Source: Litorivivens sp041624475 (GTDB lineage: Bacteria; Pseudomonadota; Gammaproteobacteria; Pseudomonadales; Spongiibacteraceae). From it: a DNA stretch of 64,000 bases. Under the pieces are notes generated by a model. That model ran no database searches. It was not told the DNA's origin and saw only the letters and a program-made list of their open reading frames with translations. This document shows, one piece after another, positions 43,158-51,727 of the stretch. The position numbers and the translations under genes are program-made. The number at the start of each line of letters is the position of its first letter. Position 1 is the first letter of the stretch. The stretch is from assembly GCF_041624475.1 (NCBI RefSeq), contig NZ_JBFJUX010000005.1, positions 124,001 to 188,000 of the forward strand, in the 5' to 3' direction.

Positions 43158-43885
43158 TGTTGTTTTGTCAGTTGTGCCCACAAGGTCCGCTTGGCCAGAG
43201 GTGTTTGCAGGTAATGCGCCATCGACTCGGTCGCGATGCTGCTCAGTTCGCCCAGCTCACCGGCAAAGCGCTGTGCCTGTTCACCCATCAACAGAACCTG
43301 CGGCAGGGCATTGCGTTCACAGTTGGCGAGAATTGCCGCGTTCACAGCCTCACGCGCCTCGGTTTCTCCCTGAGCCAGGGCCTGATTTCCCACCACCGGC
43401 CAGCGGAACAGGTGCTGCTGCAGGCTTTGCTTGATACTGCCCTGCCAGCCTTCCTGGCGTCGCGACAGGGCCAGCATCAGGTTGGCGGCAAATTGTTTCA
43501 AGGCCGTTTCCGGCACCTGCTCGGGAGAGGCATCCACCAGCAGGGCCAGCCCCGGCACCAGATAAAAGCGCAGAATAAACTGCAGTTTTTCCGGCTTGGG
43601 CTGAGTCTCGGCGGCAGGTGCCGGTTTGGGTGATTCCGATTTAGCAGGCGTGCCAACCAGATCACGCAGCAGATTGCGGGCCGACTCAGGCGCTTCTCTG
43701 GCGGTGCGCGGCTGGCTCTGCATCTCACTGTCTGCCGCTGGCGTCGACACAACCTCAGGTTCGGGCAGAGTCCGACACAATACCGGCTCCGGCGCACCGG
43801 GCAGGCGAAAACGCGGAAAGAAACTTTCCACCCCCATCGCCTGCAGGTAGGCCAGTCGTTTGGCCTCGGGCAACGCCTCAAACAT
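43154..43885 (-). CDS. holD: Probable DNA polymerase III psi subunit (cryptic HolD)
   Basis: The 243-residue protein is unlike any well-marked family in its middle, but its ends resemble HolD. Residues 12-30 (AYLQAMGVESFFPRFRLPG) mirror the psi N-terminus with its LQQLGI...RRPGA pattern that binds chi, and residues about 226-240 (LQTPLAKRTLWAQLTK) mirror the psi C-terminal TARAALWQQ helix. The gene is translationally coupled to rimI, exactly the position of holD in E. coli. A Pro/Ala-rich linker (about 40-100) makes it longer than E. coli psi (137). Assignment rests on these ends and on position. Confidence 0.7.
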   Translation of the reverse strand: MFEALPEAKRLAYLQAMGVESFFPRFRLPGAPEPVLCRTLPEPEVVSTPAADSEMQSQPRTAREAPESARNLLRDLVGTPAKSESPKPAPAAETQPKPEKLQFILRFYLVPGLALLVDASPEQVPETALKQFAANLMLALSRRQEGWQGSIKQSLQQHLFRWPVVGNQALAQGETEAREAVNAAILANCERNALPQVLLMGEQAQRFAGELGELSSIATESMAHYLQTPLAKRTLWAQLTKQQ

Positions 43886-45433
43886 TTAAACGCCTTCTTT
43901 CTGAGGGTGGGTGCGCATGGCGCCGGAAGCCAACAGATTCAGGGCATTCAGGTAGGCCTTAACCGACGCGACGATGATATCGGTATCCGCCCCGTTGCCA
44001 TTGACGATGACATTGTCTTTTTCCAACCGCACCGTCACCTCACCCTGAGAATCCGTGCCCTGGGTAATGGCATTGACCGAATACAGTTTGAGAGTAGCGC
44101 CGCTGTTCGCGACCTGCTCAACCGCAGTAAAAGCCGCATCCACCGGGCCATCACCTTCAGCCTCTACGAATCGCTCCTCGCCATCAACCTGCAGCCGCAA
44201 TCGGGCCTTGGGTTTGCGTCCGGTTTGGGAGTGGGATTCCAAATCCAACAAGCGGTATTTTTCGTTTGAATCCGGCGCAACCACGTCACTCACCAGCGCC
44301 TGCAGGTCCTCGTCGAAGATTTCGTGTTTCTTGTCCGCCAGATCCTTGAAGCGGGTAAAGGCGTCGTGAAAGGCCTCGTCACTGTCAAAGCTGATACCCA
44401 GTTCGGTCAAGCGCGCCTTGAAGGCCGCGCGGCCGGAGTGCTTGCCCAACACCAGCTTGTTGGTGTTCCAGCCCACATCTTCGGCACGCATGATTTCGTA
44501 GGTTTCGCGGTATTTGAGCACGCCGTCCTGGTGAATGCCGGACTCGTGGGCAAAGGCATTGGCACCGACAATGGCCTTGTTGGGCTGCACCGGAAAACCG
44601 GTCACCGTAGACACCAGCCGCGAGGTGGGCACGATCTGGGTGGCATCAATGCTGGTTTCTACCGGGAATACGTCGGCGCGGGTGCGCACGGCCATCACGA
44701 TCTCTTCCAGCGAGGCATTGCCGGCGCGCTCTCCCAAGCCGTTGATGGTGCATTCCACCTGCCGGGCACCCTGCAGGACGGCCGCCAGGGAATTGGCTAC
44801 CGCCAGCCCCAGGTCATTGTGGCAGTGCACCGAAAATACCGCCTTGTCGGCGTTGGGAATGGTGTTCATCAGGCGATAAATCAGTGCGCCGTATTCCTGC
44901 GGCTCGGCATAACCCACCGTGTCCGGCAGATTGATGGTGGTGGCGCCGGCCTTGATGACCTGCTCAATAATGCGACAGAGAAAGTCGAATTCCGAGCGCG
45001 AGGCGTCTTCGCAGGAGAACTCCACATCGTCGGCCAGGCTGCGGGCTGTGGTCACCGCTCGCACGGCTTCATCGACCACCTGGTCGGGCTTCATCCGCAA
45101 TTTGTAATCCATGTGGATCGGCGAGGTGGCAATAAAGGTATGAATGCGTGACAGCGCCGCCGGCTTCAGCGCTTCCCCCGCCCGCTCGATATCCTTCTTC
45201 GACGAGCGCGCCAGCGAACAGATACGGCTGTGCTTCACCGCCTCGGCCACCGCCCGCACCGACTCAAAGTCGCCCTGACTGGCAATAGCGAAGCCCGCCT
45301 CGATCACATCCACGCCCATTTTTTCCAGCATTTTGGCGATACGGACCTTCTCGTCACGGGTCATGGACGCGCCCGGGCTCTGCTCGCCGTCGCGCAGGGT
45401 TGTATCAAAAATGACCAGCTGGTCCTTAGCCAT
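43886..45433 (-). CDS. leuA: 2-isopropylmalate synthase
   Basis: The 515-residue enzyme condenses acetyl-CoA with 2-oxoisovalerate, the first step of leucine synthesis. It opens with MAKDQLVIFDTTLRDGEQSPGASM, has the metal-binding HCHNDLGLAVANSL motif and a C-terminal regulatory (leucine-binding) domain (about 390-515). Length matches the bacterial LeuA type. The start at 45433 has AGGAG upstream. It lies one base from holD; no leader peptide rich in leucine was found upstream, so attenuation is not supported. Confidence 0.93.
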   Translation of the reverse strand: MAKDQLVIFDTTLRDGEQSPGASMTRDEKVRIAKMLEKMGVDVIEAGFAIASQGDFESVRAVAEAVKHSRICSLARSSKKDIERAGEALKPAALSRIHTFIATSPIHMDYKLRMKPDQVVDEAVRAVTTARSLADDVEFSCEDASRSEFDFLCRIIEQVIKAGATTINLPDTVGYAEPQEYGALIYRLMNTIPNADKAVFSVHCHNDLGLAVANSLAAVLQGARQVECTINGLGERAGNASLEEIVMAVRTRADVFPVETSIDATQIVPTSRLVSTVTGFPVQPNKAIVGANAFAHESGIHQDGVLKYRETYEIMRAEDVGWNTNKLVLGKHSGRAAFKARLTELGISFDSDEAFHDAFTRFKDLADKKHEIFDEDLQALVSDVVAPDSNEKYRLLDLESHSQTGRKPKARLRLQVDGEERFVEAEGDGPVDAAFTAVEQVANSGATLKLYSVNAITQGTDSQGEVTVRLEKDNVIVNGNGADTDIIVASVKAYLNALNLLASGAMRTHPQKEGV

Positions 45434-45674
45434 GGGGGGACTCCTGAATTCCACATCCTGAATGTGGCCTATTCTCACACAGATTGCCGACAAATCAGAG
45501 TACAGGCACACTCAGAGTAGCCGGGGGTGATTATCGCTGCGAGATCGCGAAAGTTCCCGTCCAGCTTGGGATAATTTCCCAAATTCTTCACAGCAAGCCT
45601 ATAACACTTAAGATAAAGTGCGCACTCATTGCGCATCCACAGGGAACCCGGGCAAAAGGAGCACCGACAGGTTT

Positions 45675-47018
45675 ATGTCACTGCCACAGAGTCGTTCGAT
45701 GCTTGCCATTTTCGGAGCCTGTCTGCTGGCCGGCAGTCTGGCCAATGCCACCGAGCGCGTGCGCGATGTCGCGCCGCTAAAGACGGAACTGCCCGCCGAG
45801 CGCCCTCCGGTTGAGCGCTTTCTGGGCAAGTCGATCAAACGCGGTATTCTCGACCGTCGCGCCTGGTCCGCCGGCCAGCCACTGTCCGGGCTGGCCCTGC
45901 CCACGCCGGTACTGATCGCCGCCGGCAATGCGCCCGGACCGACCATGTGCCTTACCGGCGCTGTGCACGGCGACGAACTCAACGGCGTGGAGATCATCCG
46001 CCGCATCATGTTCGCCCTGGACACGGAAACCCTCACCGGCACGGTGATCGCCGTGCCCATCGTCAATCTCTACGGCTTTCAGCGAAACTCCCGCTACCTG
46101 CCCGATCGCCGGGATCTGAACCGCTACTTCCCCGGCAACCCTCGGGGCAGTTCGGCCGCCCGAATCGCCCACCATTTTTTTCAGGACGTGATCAGTCACT
46201 GCGACGCCCTGATTGATATTCACACCGGCTCTTTTCATCGCACCAATCTGCCGCAGCTGCGGGCCGACCTCAGCAACGCCAGCGTCGCCAGACTCAGCCA
46301 GTTGTTCGACGATTTTGTCGTGCTGCACAGTCTCGGCGCGGTGGGCACGCTGCGTCGAGCAGCGGTTGAGGCCGGAATCCCCGCAGTAACACTGGAGGCC
46401 GGCGAGCCTCTGTACCTGCAGCCGGAAGAGGTAGCACAGGGCGTTCGCGGGGTGCTCTCTGCCCTGCGCGGTTTTGGCCTGATGGGCGACGCCAACAAGA
46501 TTGCCAGTGAACAGCAGGTGTTTTATGAATCCGTCTGGTTGCGCGCCGATCAGGGCGGGGTCCTGTTCAGTGAGGTCAAAATCGGCGATGCGGTCGAAAA
46601 AGGCGATATTCTGGGCTCGGTTACCGACCCCATTACCAACCGCAGTACGCTGATTCGCTCCAGCGCAAAAGGCACGATTATCGGTATGGCGCTCAACCAG
46701 ATGGTGATGCCCGGTTTCGCGGCTTACCACCTGGGGCTGGCCAAGGCCGAGGGTGCCGCCGTTGAAAAAGCCGCCGAAGGCGCCGCCAATGCGGCTCTCG
46801 AAACCGTTCGCAAGGCGGTACAGGAAGTGGCCAAGGAAGCCGCTGAGAGTGCCAGCCAGAGCGGCGATGACCCACAGGCCGTGAATGAGGCGGCGCGCAA
46901 GGCCGCCGAGGAAGCCACCCAATCCGTTATCTCCAGAGAACTACCCGTCGATGCCAAAGGCGAGGATACTTCCGAGCAGGAACAGCGTATCTCGGAACCC
47001 GACGAACACCCGGAATAA
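45675..47018 (+). CDS. Exported succinylglutamate desuccinylase/aspartoacylase-family zinc hydrolase
   Basis: The 447-residue precursor has a signal peptide (about 1-25, SMLAIFGACLLAGSLANA). The M14-like zinc site is seen as H98-G-D-E101 and H183 (DIHTGSFH), with the family's DLNR motif at 146-149. It would hydrolyse an N-acyl or gamma-linked amide bond. The last 70 residues are an Ala/Glu/Lys-rich helical tail. It is the first gene of a four-gene plus-strand set, 16 bp before the retropepsin gene, and is divergent from leuA. Confidence 0.78.
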   Translation: MSLPQSRSMLAIFGACLLAGSLANATERVRDVAPLKTELPAERPPVERFLGKSIKRGILDRRAWSAGQPLSGLALPTPVLIAAGNAPGPTMCLTGAVHGDELNGVEIIRRIMFALDTETLTGTVIAVPIVNLYGFQRNSRYLPDRRDLNRYFPGNPRGSSAARIAHHFFQDVISHCDALIDIHTGSFHRTNLPQLRADLSNASVARLSQLFDDFVVLHSLGAVGTLRRAAVEAGIPAVTLEAGEPLYLQPEEVAQGVRGVLSALRGFGLMGDANKIASEQQVFYESVWLRADQGGVLFSEVKIGDAVEKGDILGSVTDPITNRSTLIRSSAKGTIIGMALNQMVMPGFAAYHLGLAKAEGAAVEKAAEGAANAALETVRKAVQEVAKEAAESASQSGDDPQAVNEAARKAAEEATQSVISRELPVDAKGEDTSEQEQRISEPDEHPE

Positions 47019-47034
47019 CCACAGGAGGATAGGC

Positions 47035-47577
47035 ATGCGCCTGAAATCAGCCATACTGAGTCTATTGATTATCGCGGTAGCGCCCGCCACAACTTATGCG
47101 GGCAAGAAAGACAAAGACATGGACGCTGGTGGCAAAGTCATCGCGGGCTGGATAGAAAAGGTCACGGTGCCACTGATTCGCGACGAGCCCATCAAAGCCA
47201 AGCTGGACAGCGGCGCCAACACCTCGTCGATTCACGCCATTGATGTCGAGCAGTTTGAACAAGACGGCGACGACTGGGTGCGTTTTACCTTTGTCGATAA
47301 GGATGGCGCCAAAAAGGAGCTGGAGCGAGCCATGGTCCGTGGCGTGAAGATCAAGGATCTTGGCGGCGGCGCTGACCGGCGTCCTGTGATTGAATTGGAT
47401 ATGTGTTTTGATGGTCGCGTACACAAAACCCAGTTCACCTTAAGTGATCGCAGCGGTTTCAATTACCGTATTCTGCTGGGTCGCCGCTTTATGAAAGGCG
47501 TCGCGGTCATTGACCCCGACGAGACCTACCTGACCAAAGACCACTGTCGCGACGCGACAGCTGACAAAGACGACTGA
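47035..47577 (+). CDS. Exported retropepsin-like aspartic protease (DUF785/RimK-associated family)
   Basis: The 180-residue precursor carries a signal peptide (MRLKSAILSLLIIAVAPATTYA) and one retropepsin-like domain with the catalytic motif D58-S-G60-A (KLDSGANTSSIHA). Databases often call this family ATP-dependent zinc protease; the visible motif is aspartyl, as in a dimeric retroviral-type protease. AGGAGG lies nine bases before the ATG. It follows the zinc hydrolase by 16 bp and precedes the transglutaminase-like gene by 28 bp. Export to the periplasm is inferred from the signal. Confidence 0.8.
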   Translation: MRLKSAILSLLIIAVAPATTYAGKKDKDMDAGGKVIAGWIEKVTVPLIRDEPIKAKLDSGANTSSIHAIDVEQFEQDGDDWVRFTFVDKDGAKKELERAMVRGVKIKDLGGGADRRPVIELDMCFDGRVHKTQFTLSDRSGFNYRILLGRRFMKGVAVIDPDETYLTKDHCRDATADKDD

Positions 47578-47605
47578 ATCCATGTCGTCGCTCTGGGGAT
47601 AACTG

Positions 47606-49150
47606 ATGCGAGATTTAAAGTTACGAGTAGTGGCCGCTGTGCTGTTTGCCCTAGGGCTTGGCCTTTGCATCTACAAAGTCAACGTGTTCGGCCTGCCGCT
47701 GCAACCAGGACAGGATGAAGAAGTCTGGACGGTTCAGGCTCGCATCTCGTTCAAAGGTTCCGGCAAGCCCACCAAGGTGCAATTTGCCGTACCGCATCAG
47801 ACCCCCGGCTTTGTGACGCTGGACGAAGACTTTATTTCCGGCAATTACGGGCTGGCCACAGAAGATAACCGCGAAAACCGCTGGGCCAACTGGGCAGTAA
47901 GGCGCGCCAACGGTCCGCAAACCCTGTACTACCGTATCAGTATTGCCCGCGACCAGAACAGCAATGAACTGGCCGGTTCTACACCGCCCTTTCCCCAGGC
48001 GCCCTTTTATCCCGAACCCTACAATTCTGCTATCAAGGCCATTCTCGACGACGTTCGCCTTGAATCCGCCGACATTGCCACCTATACCCGCGAACTGTTA
48101 ACTCAACTCAATGCCGACAAACCCAACGAAAACGTCGAACTGTTGCGCGGGCGGGCAAACAACGACGAAGCCTGGGTCTATGAAATCAGTGAGGTTCTGA
48201 AAGGCGCGCGTATTCCCAACCGAATACTCTATGGGCTTGAGCTCAACGAGTCGATCAACAATGCCCAGCTAAAACCCTGGCTGCAGGTTCACAACGGCAA
48301 ACGCTGGCTGTCTTTCAACCCCCTGACCGGACAACCCGGCTTGCCCGAAAACTTTCTGGTATGGCGTATCGGCGAAGGGCCACTGGTCTGGGTTGACGGC
48401 TCCGGTGCCGCCGAAGTGGTGTTTTCAGCCGCGCGCAATTACCGGGAAATTGTCGATATCGCCCGCAAGCGCGCTGAGCGGCTGGGCTCATCACTGGTCG
48501 ATGCTTCGCTGTTCAATCTGCCGCTGGAAACCCAGAATGTCTACCGTATCCTGATGATGGTGCCGCTGGGCGCTCTGCTGGTTGTAATACTGCGCAATGT
48601 GGTGGGTATCCGCACCTTCGGTACTTTCATGCCCGTTCTTATCGCCATGGCCTTTCGCGAAACCCAGTTGGTATGGGGGATTATCCTGTTCAGCGTGATG
48701 ATCGCCGTAGGCCTGTCGATTCGTTTTTACCTTGACCGATTGATGTTGTTGCTGGTGCCCAGGCTCGCTTCAGTGCTGATCATTGTCGTCATCATGATGA
48801 TCCTGATCAGCATTCTAACGCATCAGTTTGGCGGCACCCGCGCCATGTCGGTAGCCCTGTTCCCGATCGTTATCATGGCAATGACTATCGAACGCATGTC
48901 CATCGTCTGGGAAGAACTGGGGGCTGGTGACGCACTCAAAGAAGGCGCAGGCAGTCTGTTCACTGCGATCCTCGGCTACCTGTTGATGACTAATGCCACC
49001 CTGAGTCATCTGTTTTTCGTATTCCCGGAACTGCTGCTGTGCATGCTCGCGGTTACCCTGCTGTTCGGCCGCTACACCGGTTACCGACTCACCGAACTCT
49101 GGCGCTTCCGCGCAGCGCTGAAGTTTGAACCGCCGGAGTCAAAATCATGA
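47606..49150 (+). CDS. Inactive transglutaminase domain fused to a 7TM domain
   Basis: The 514-residue membrane protein has an N-terminal anchor (about 8-26), a large periplasmic transglutaminase-like domain (about 40-290) in which the usual Cys-His-Asp catalytic triad is not apparent, and a block of seven or so helices at about 310-500 (VYRILMMVPLGALLVVILRNVVG, GTFMPVLIAMAFRET). This matches the transglut_i_TM / 7TM_transglut pair. It probably senses or binds a peptide outside and signals or scaffolds within the membrane. The stop overlaps the ATP-grasp start. Confidence 0.8.
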   Translation: MRDLKLRVVAAVLFALGLGLCIYKVNVFGLPLQPGQDEEVWTVQARISFKGSGKPTKVQFAVPHQTPGFVTLDEDFISGNYGLATEDNRENRWANWAVRRANGPQTLYYRISIARDQNSNELAGSTPPFPQAPFYPEPYNSAIKAILDDVRLESADIATYTRELLTQLNADKPNENVELLRGRANNDEAWVYEISEVLKGARIPNRILYGLELNESINNAQLKPWLQVHNGKRWLSFNPLTGQPGLPENFLVWRIGEGPLVWVDGSGAAEVVFSAARNYREIVDIARKRAERLGSSLVDASLFNLPLETQNVYRILMMVPLGALLVVILRNVVGIRTFGTFMPVLIAMAFRETQLVWGIILFSVMIAVGLSIRFYLDRLMLLLVPRLASVLIIVVIMMILISILTHQFGGTRAMSVALFPIVIMAMTIERMSIVWEELGAGDALKEGAGSLFTAILGYLLMTNATLSHLFFVFPELLLCMLAVTLLFGRYTGYRLTELWRFRAALKFEPPESKS

Positions 49151-50085
49151 TCAGCTGGGCGCGAAGATTACGAGAACGCGGCATCGTTGGCATCAATCAG
49201 CGCAATGCCGAATTCATCATGCCCTACAATCCGCGCAAACACTTTCCGCTGGTTGACGACAAACTGCGCACAAAAAAACTTGCGATTGACAATGGCATCG
49301 CGGTGCCCGAGCTATACTCCACGGTGGAGATTGAGCACGACGTGCACACAATGCTCGACACGCTCAAGCACTACAACAGCTTCGTGATCAAACCCAACAA
49401 TGGCAGCGGTGGCAACGGGGTGCTCGTGATTGGCAATCGCATTGGCAGCCACTTCACCAAAGCCAGTGGTGCCATCGTCAGTGGTCAGCAAATCCAGCGC
49501 CACACCTCCAATATTCTCAGCGGCATGTACTCGCTGGGTGGCGTGCCGGACACGGCCATCATCGAATACCGGGTGGAAAGCGATCCGTTTTTCGACAGTA
49601 TCAGCTATCAGGGTGTGCCGGATATTCGGGTGATTGTGTTTCGCGGTATGCCTGTCGCTTCGATGCTGCGGCTACCGACCCGGGACTCCGATGGCAAAGC
49701 CAACCTGCATCAGGGCGCGATCGGTGTGGGCATTGATATTGGCACCGGAGTTACCCGAAGCGGCGTACGCGCCAACGATATGACCAAGGTGCACCCGGAC
49801 ACCCTGCAACCCATCGACGGTCTGCAACTGCCCTACTGGGAAACCATTATGACGCTGGCGGCACGCTGCTCAGAGCTGGTGGGCTTGAACTATATCGGGG
49901 TGGACATCGTCATTGATCGCAGCAAGGGGCCGCTGGTGCTGGAATTGAATGCCCGGCCGGGCCTGAACGTTCAGCTAGCCACAGGACGTGGCCTGCTGTT
50001 TAACCTGCGCGCTGTTGAAGCGATGGACAATATTCCAGCACGGGCGGAAGATCGGGTTGCCCTGGCACGGGAGAAGCTGGGCTAA
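49147..50085 (+). CDS. RimK-like alpha-L-glutamate ligase family ATP-grasp protein
   Basis: The 312-residue soluble protein has the ATP-grasp fold with lysine-containing nucleotide region VIKPNNGSGGNGVLVI and the metal/ADP segment LNYIGVDIVIDRSKGPLVLELNARPGLNVQLA. It resembles enzymes that add glutamate or related amino acids to carboxyl groups. It overlaps the transglutaminase-7TM gene by 4 bp, so the two are translationally coupled. With the exported protease and zinc hydrolase it makes a build/cleave set acting on amide bonds; the substrate is unknown. Confidence 0.82.
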   Translation: MISWARRLRERGIVGINQRNAEFIMPYNPRKHFPLVDDKLRTKKLAIDNGIAVPELYSTVEIEHDVHTMLDTLKHYNSFVIKPNNGSGGNGVLVIGNRIGSHFTKASGAIVSGQQIQRHTSNILSGMYSLGGVPDTAIIEYRVESDPFFDSISYQGVPDIRVIVFRGMPVASMLRLPTRDSDGKANLHQGAIGVGIDIGTGVTRSGVRANDMTKVHPDTLQPIDGLQLPYWETIMTLAARCSELVGLNYIGVDIVIDRSKGPLVLELNARPGLNVQLATGRGLLFNLRAVEAMDNIPARAEDRVALAREKLG

Positions 50086-50091
50086 ACCCTT

Positions 50092-51576
50092 TTAAACCAG
50101 TTCCTTCAGACGGCGCTCAGGCAGCTCTTCTCGAACAACGTAATCGCCCTGCTTGCGAGCACCTTGCAGAGCCAGCGCAGCGCCGTTCATCAAATACTGC
50201 TCACTATCGAAATTAATATCCTCTGAGCTGCCGGCAACACCGGCACATAACTTCAGCGCGACCCGATTACCATCGGCAACGGTATAACGCGCATCTTCAA
50301 ACAGATTCACAATGCGCTCTACCACCCGCACCGCATCCTTCGCCCGGGCGCCCAGAAGGATAATGGCAAAGGTGTCGCCGTAGCGGGTAGTGAAATCTTC
50401 AACCCGGATACATTCAAGAATTTTCCGGCTAACAACTTTCAGCAGCAGCCTGATGACTTTATCGCCGTAAAGCTCCCGCAACTCGTGCAGATTATTGATA
50501 GACACCATAGCCACGCTGGTGGGTTGGCCGCGTAACATGCGAAAGGAATTCTTCAAACTGTTCTCGAAGGCCGCCGGGCTCATTACGCCTTCGTTGTCGA
50601 GATTATCTTCCAGCAGCCGCTGCTGACCTAGCGAGGCAAAGTCTTCGTTGATTACCGCAGCGGGCTCACCGAGTTCAGGCTCGCCGGCGATTTTCCCGAA
50701 AACTTCTATCTCCCCCGCCGAGTTAACCACTTCGGCATAAAGATCCTGATTGCTGTGTACCGCCTGATCGACCTGCAGCAGTATTTGCATACATTGAGAG
50801 TCGCGAATGCTGAAAACGCGATAAAGCTCACGACCGACCTTCGCGTAAGCCTCATCCCCGCCGCCGGATAAAAAGAAATCCGCAATAAAGCCGGAGGTAG
50901 CCACGCAGGCGGCAAACATATCCTCGCCTTCAGCGTGGTCACTGTGGCTTTCCAGTACCGCCTTCACCGTGCGTTCGTGCATGCCCCATTCCTGCAGCAA
51001 TGCGCCACCGAACTTGGCGTGGTCAAATTTCAGAGCTTGCTGCTCAGTCTCAACCAAAGTTCGATGCTGCAGTTGTCCGCCATCGCCAAGCTTGGCATAC
51101 AGATCAGGGCGCACGCGGTCCAGCGCCAGCAGTCCGAGATCCTGCAACAGCGCCGCGAGAAATAATTCATCAAGCGCCTTTTCCTTGACCGCCTTACCGA
51201 GCACGCGTGCTGCCTCTGCTGCCAACAGACTGCGCTGCCAGAAAATATTGTAATCAAGGTGGGCCCCCGGCTGCCCGGCCAGGGCTTTGGTAAGACTCAG
51301 CGACAGGGAAACATCGCGCACGGTGTTAAACCCCATCACCACTGCAGCGCGCTCAACTGTCTCTACTTTATTGACCAGATTATAGGCAGCGGAATTGGCA
51401 TAGCGAAGCAGGGTACTTGCCAGGTACACGTCCAGAGAAATGACGTCGGACAGTTCAGTCAGGCTGGCGTCGGGCTTTTCCTGAATCTCCAACAGGCGCG
51501 TGGCTACCGTCGGCATGACAGGTAACCGCGTCTCCCCGCGAAGCATTTGACGTAACGCTGAATCCGACAACGGCAT
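50092..51576 (-). CDS. HDOD domain protein with degenerate GGDEF domain
   Basis: The 494-residue protein has an N-terminal HDOD domain (about 15-215; LPVMPTVATRLLEI, VYLASTLLRYANSAAYN, ALLQDLGLLALDR) and a C-terminal GGDEF-like domain (about 330-485). The active-site loop, usually RYGGDEF, reads RYGDTFAI here, so diguanylate cyclase activity is unlikely. It may be a c-di-GMP sensor or a signalling scaffold. It is convergent with the ATP-grasp operon (6-bp gap) and divergent from the dehalogenase-like gene. Confidence 0.85.
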   Translation of the reverse strand: MPLSDSALRQMLRGETRLPVMPTVATRLLEIQEKPDASLTELSDVISLDVYLASTLLRYANSAAYNLVNKVETVERAAVVMGFNTVRDVSLSLSLTKALAGQPGAHLDYNIFWQRSLLAAEAARVLGKAVKEKALDELFLAALLQDLGLLALDRVRPDLYAKLGDGGQLQHRTLVETEQQALKFDHAKFGGALLQEWGMHERTVKAVLESHSDHAEGEDMFAACVATSGFIADFFLSGGGDEAYAKVGRELYRVFSIRDSQCMQILLQVDQAVHSNQDLYAEVVNSAGEIEVFGKIAGEPELGEPAAVINEDFASLGQQRLLEDNLDNEGVMSPAAFENSLKNSFRMLRGQPTSVAMVSINNLHELRELYGDKVIRLLLKVVSRKILECIRVEDFTTRYGDTFAIILLGARAKDAVRVVERIVNLFEDARYTVADGNRVALKLCAGVAGSSEDINFDSEQYLMNGAALALQGARKQGDYVVREELPERRLKELV

Positions 51577-51727
51577 TCCTTACCCAGTAGCATTTTGTAC
51601 ACTGTAGGAAATTCATGTGCCGAGCGAAATCAGTAGTCTCCGCAGTTCAGCTGACGACTCGCACCCGGCCAAATTGCATCAACGCCCTCCCGGCCTTACT
51701 CTATCGCCACTCAGACAGGAGAGACAC

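Noticed and set aside
45434..45674. Possible leucine leader peptide and attenuator before leuA
   Set aside because: No leucine-rich short frame and no convincing alternating hairpins were found on the minus strand of this spacer.
45777..46922. 381-codon minus-strand frame opposite the zinc hydrolase gene
   Set aside because: Antisense to a gene with signal peptide and zinc site; Gly/Ala-rich translation without domain.
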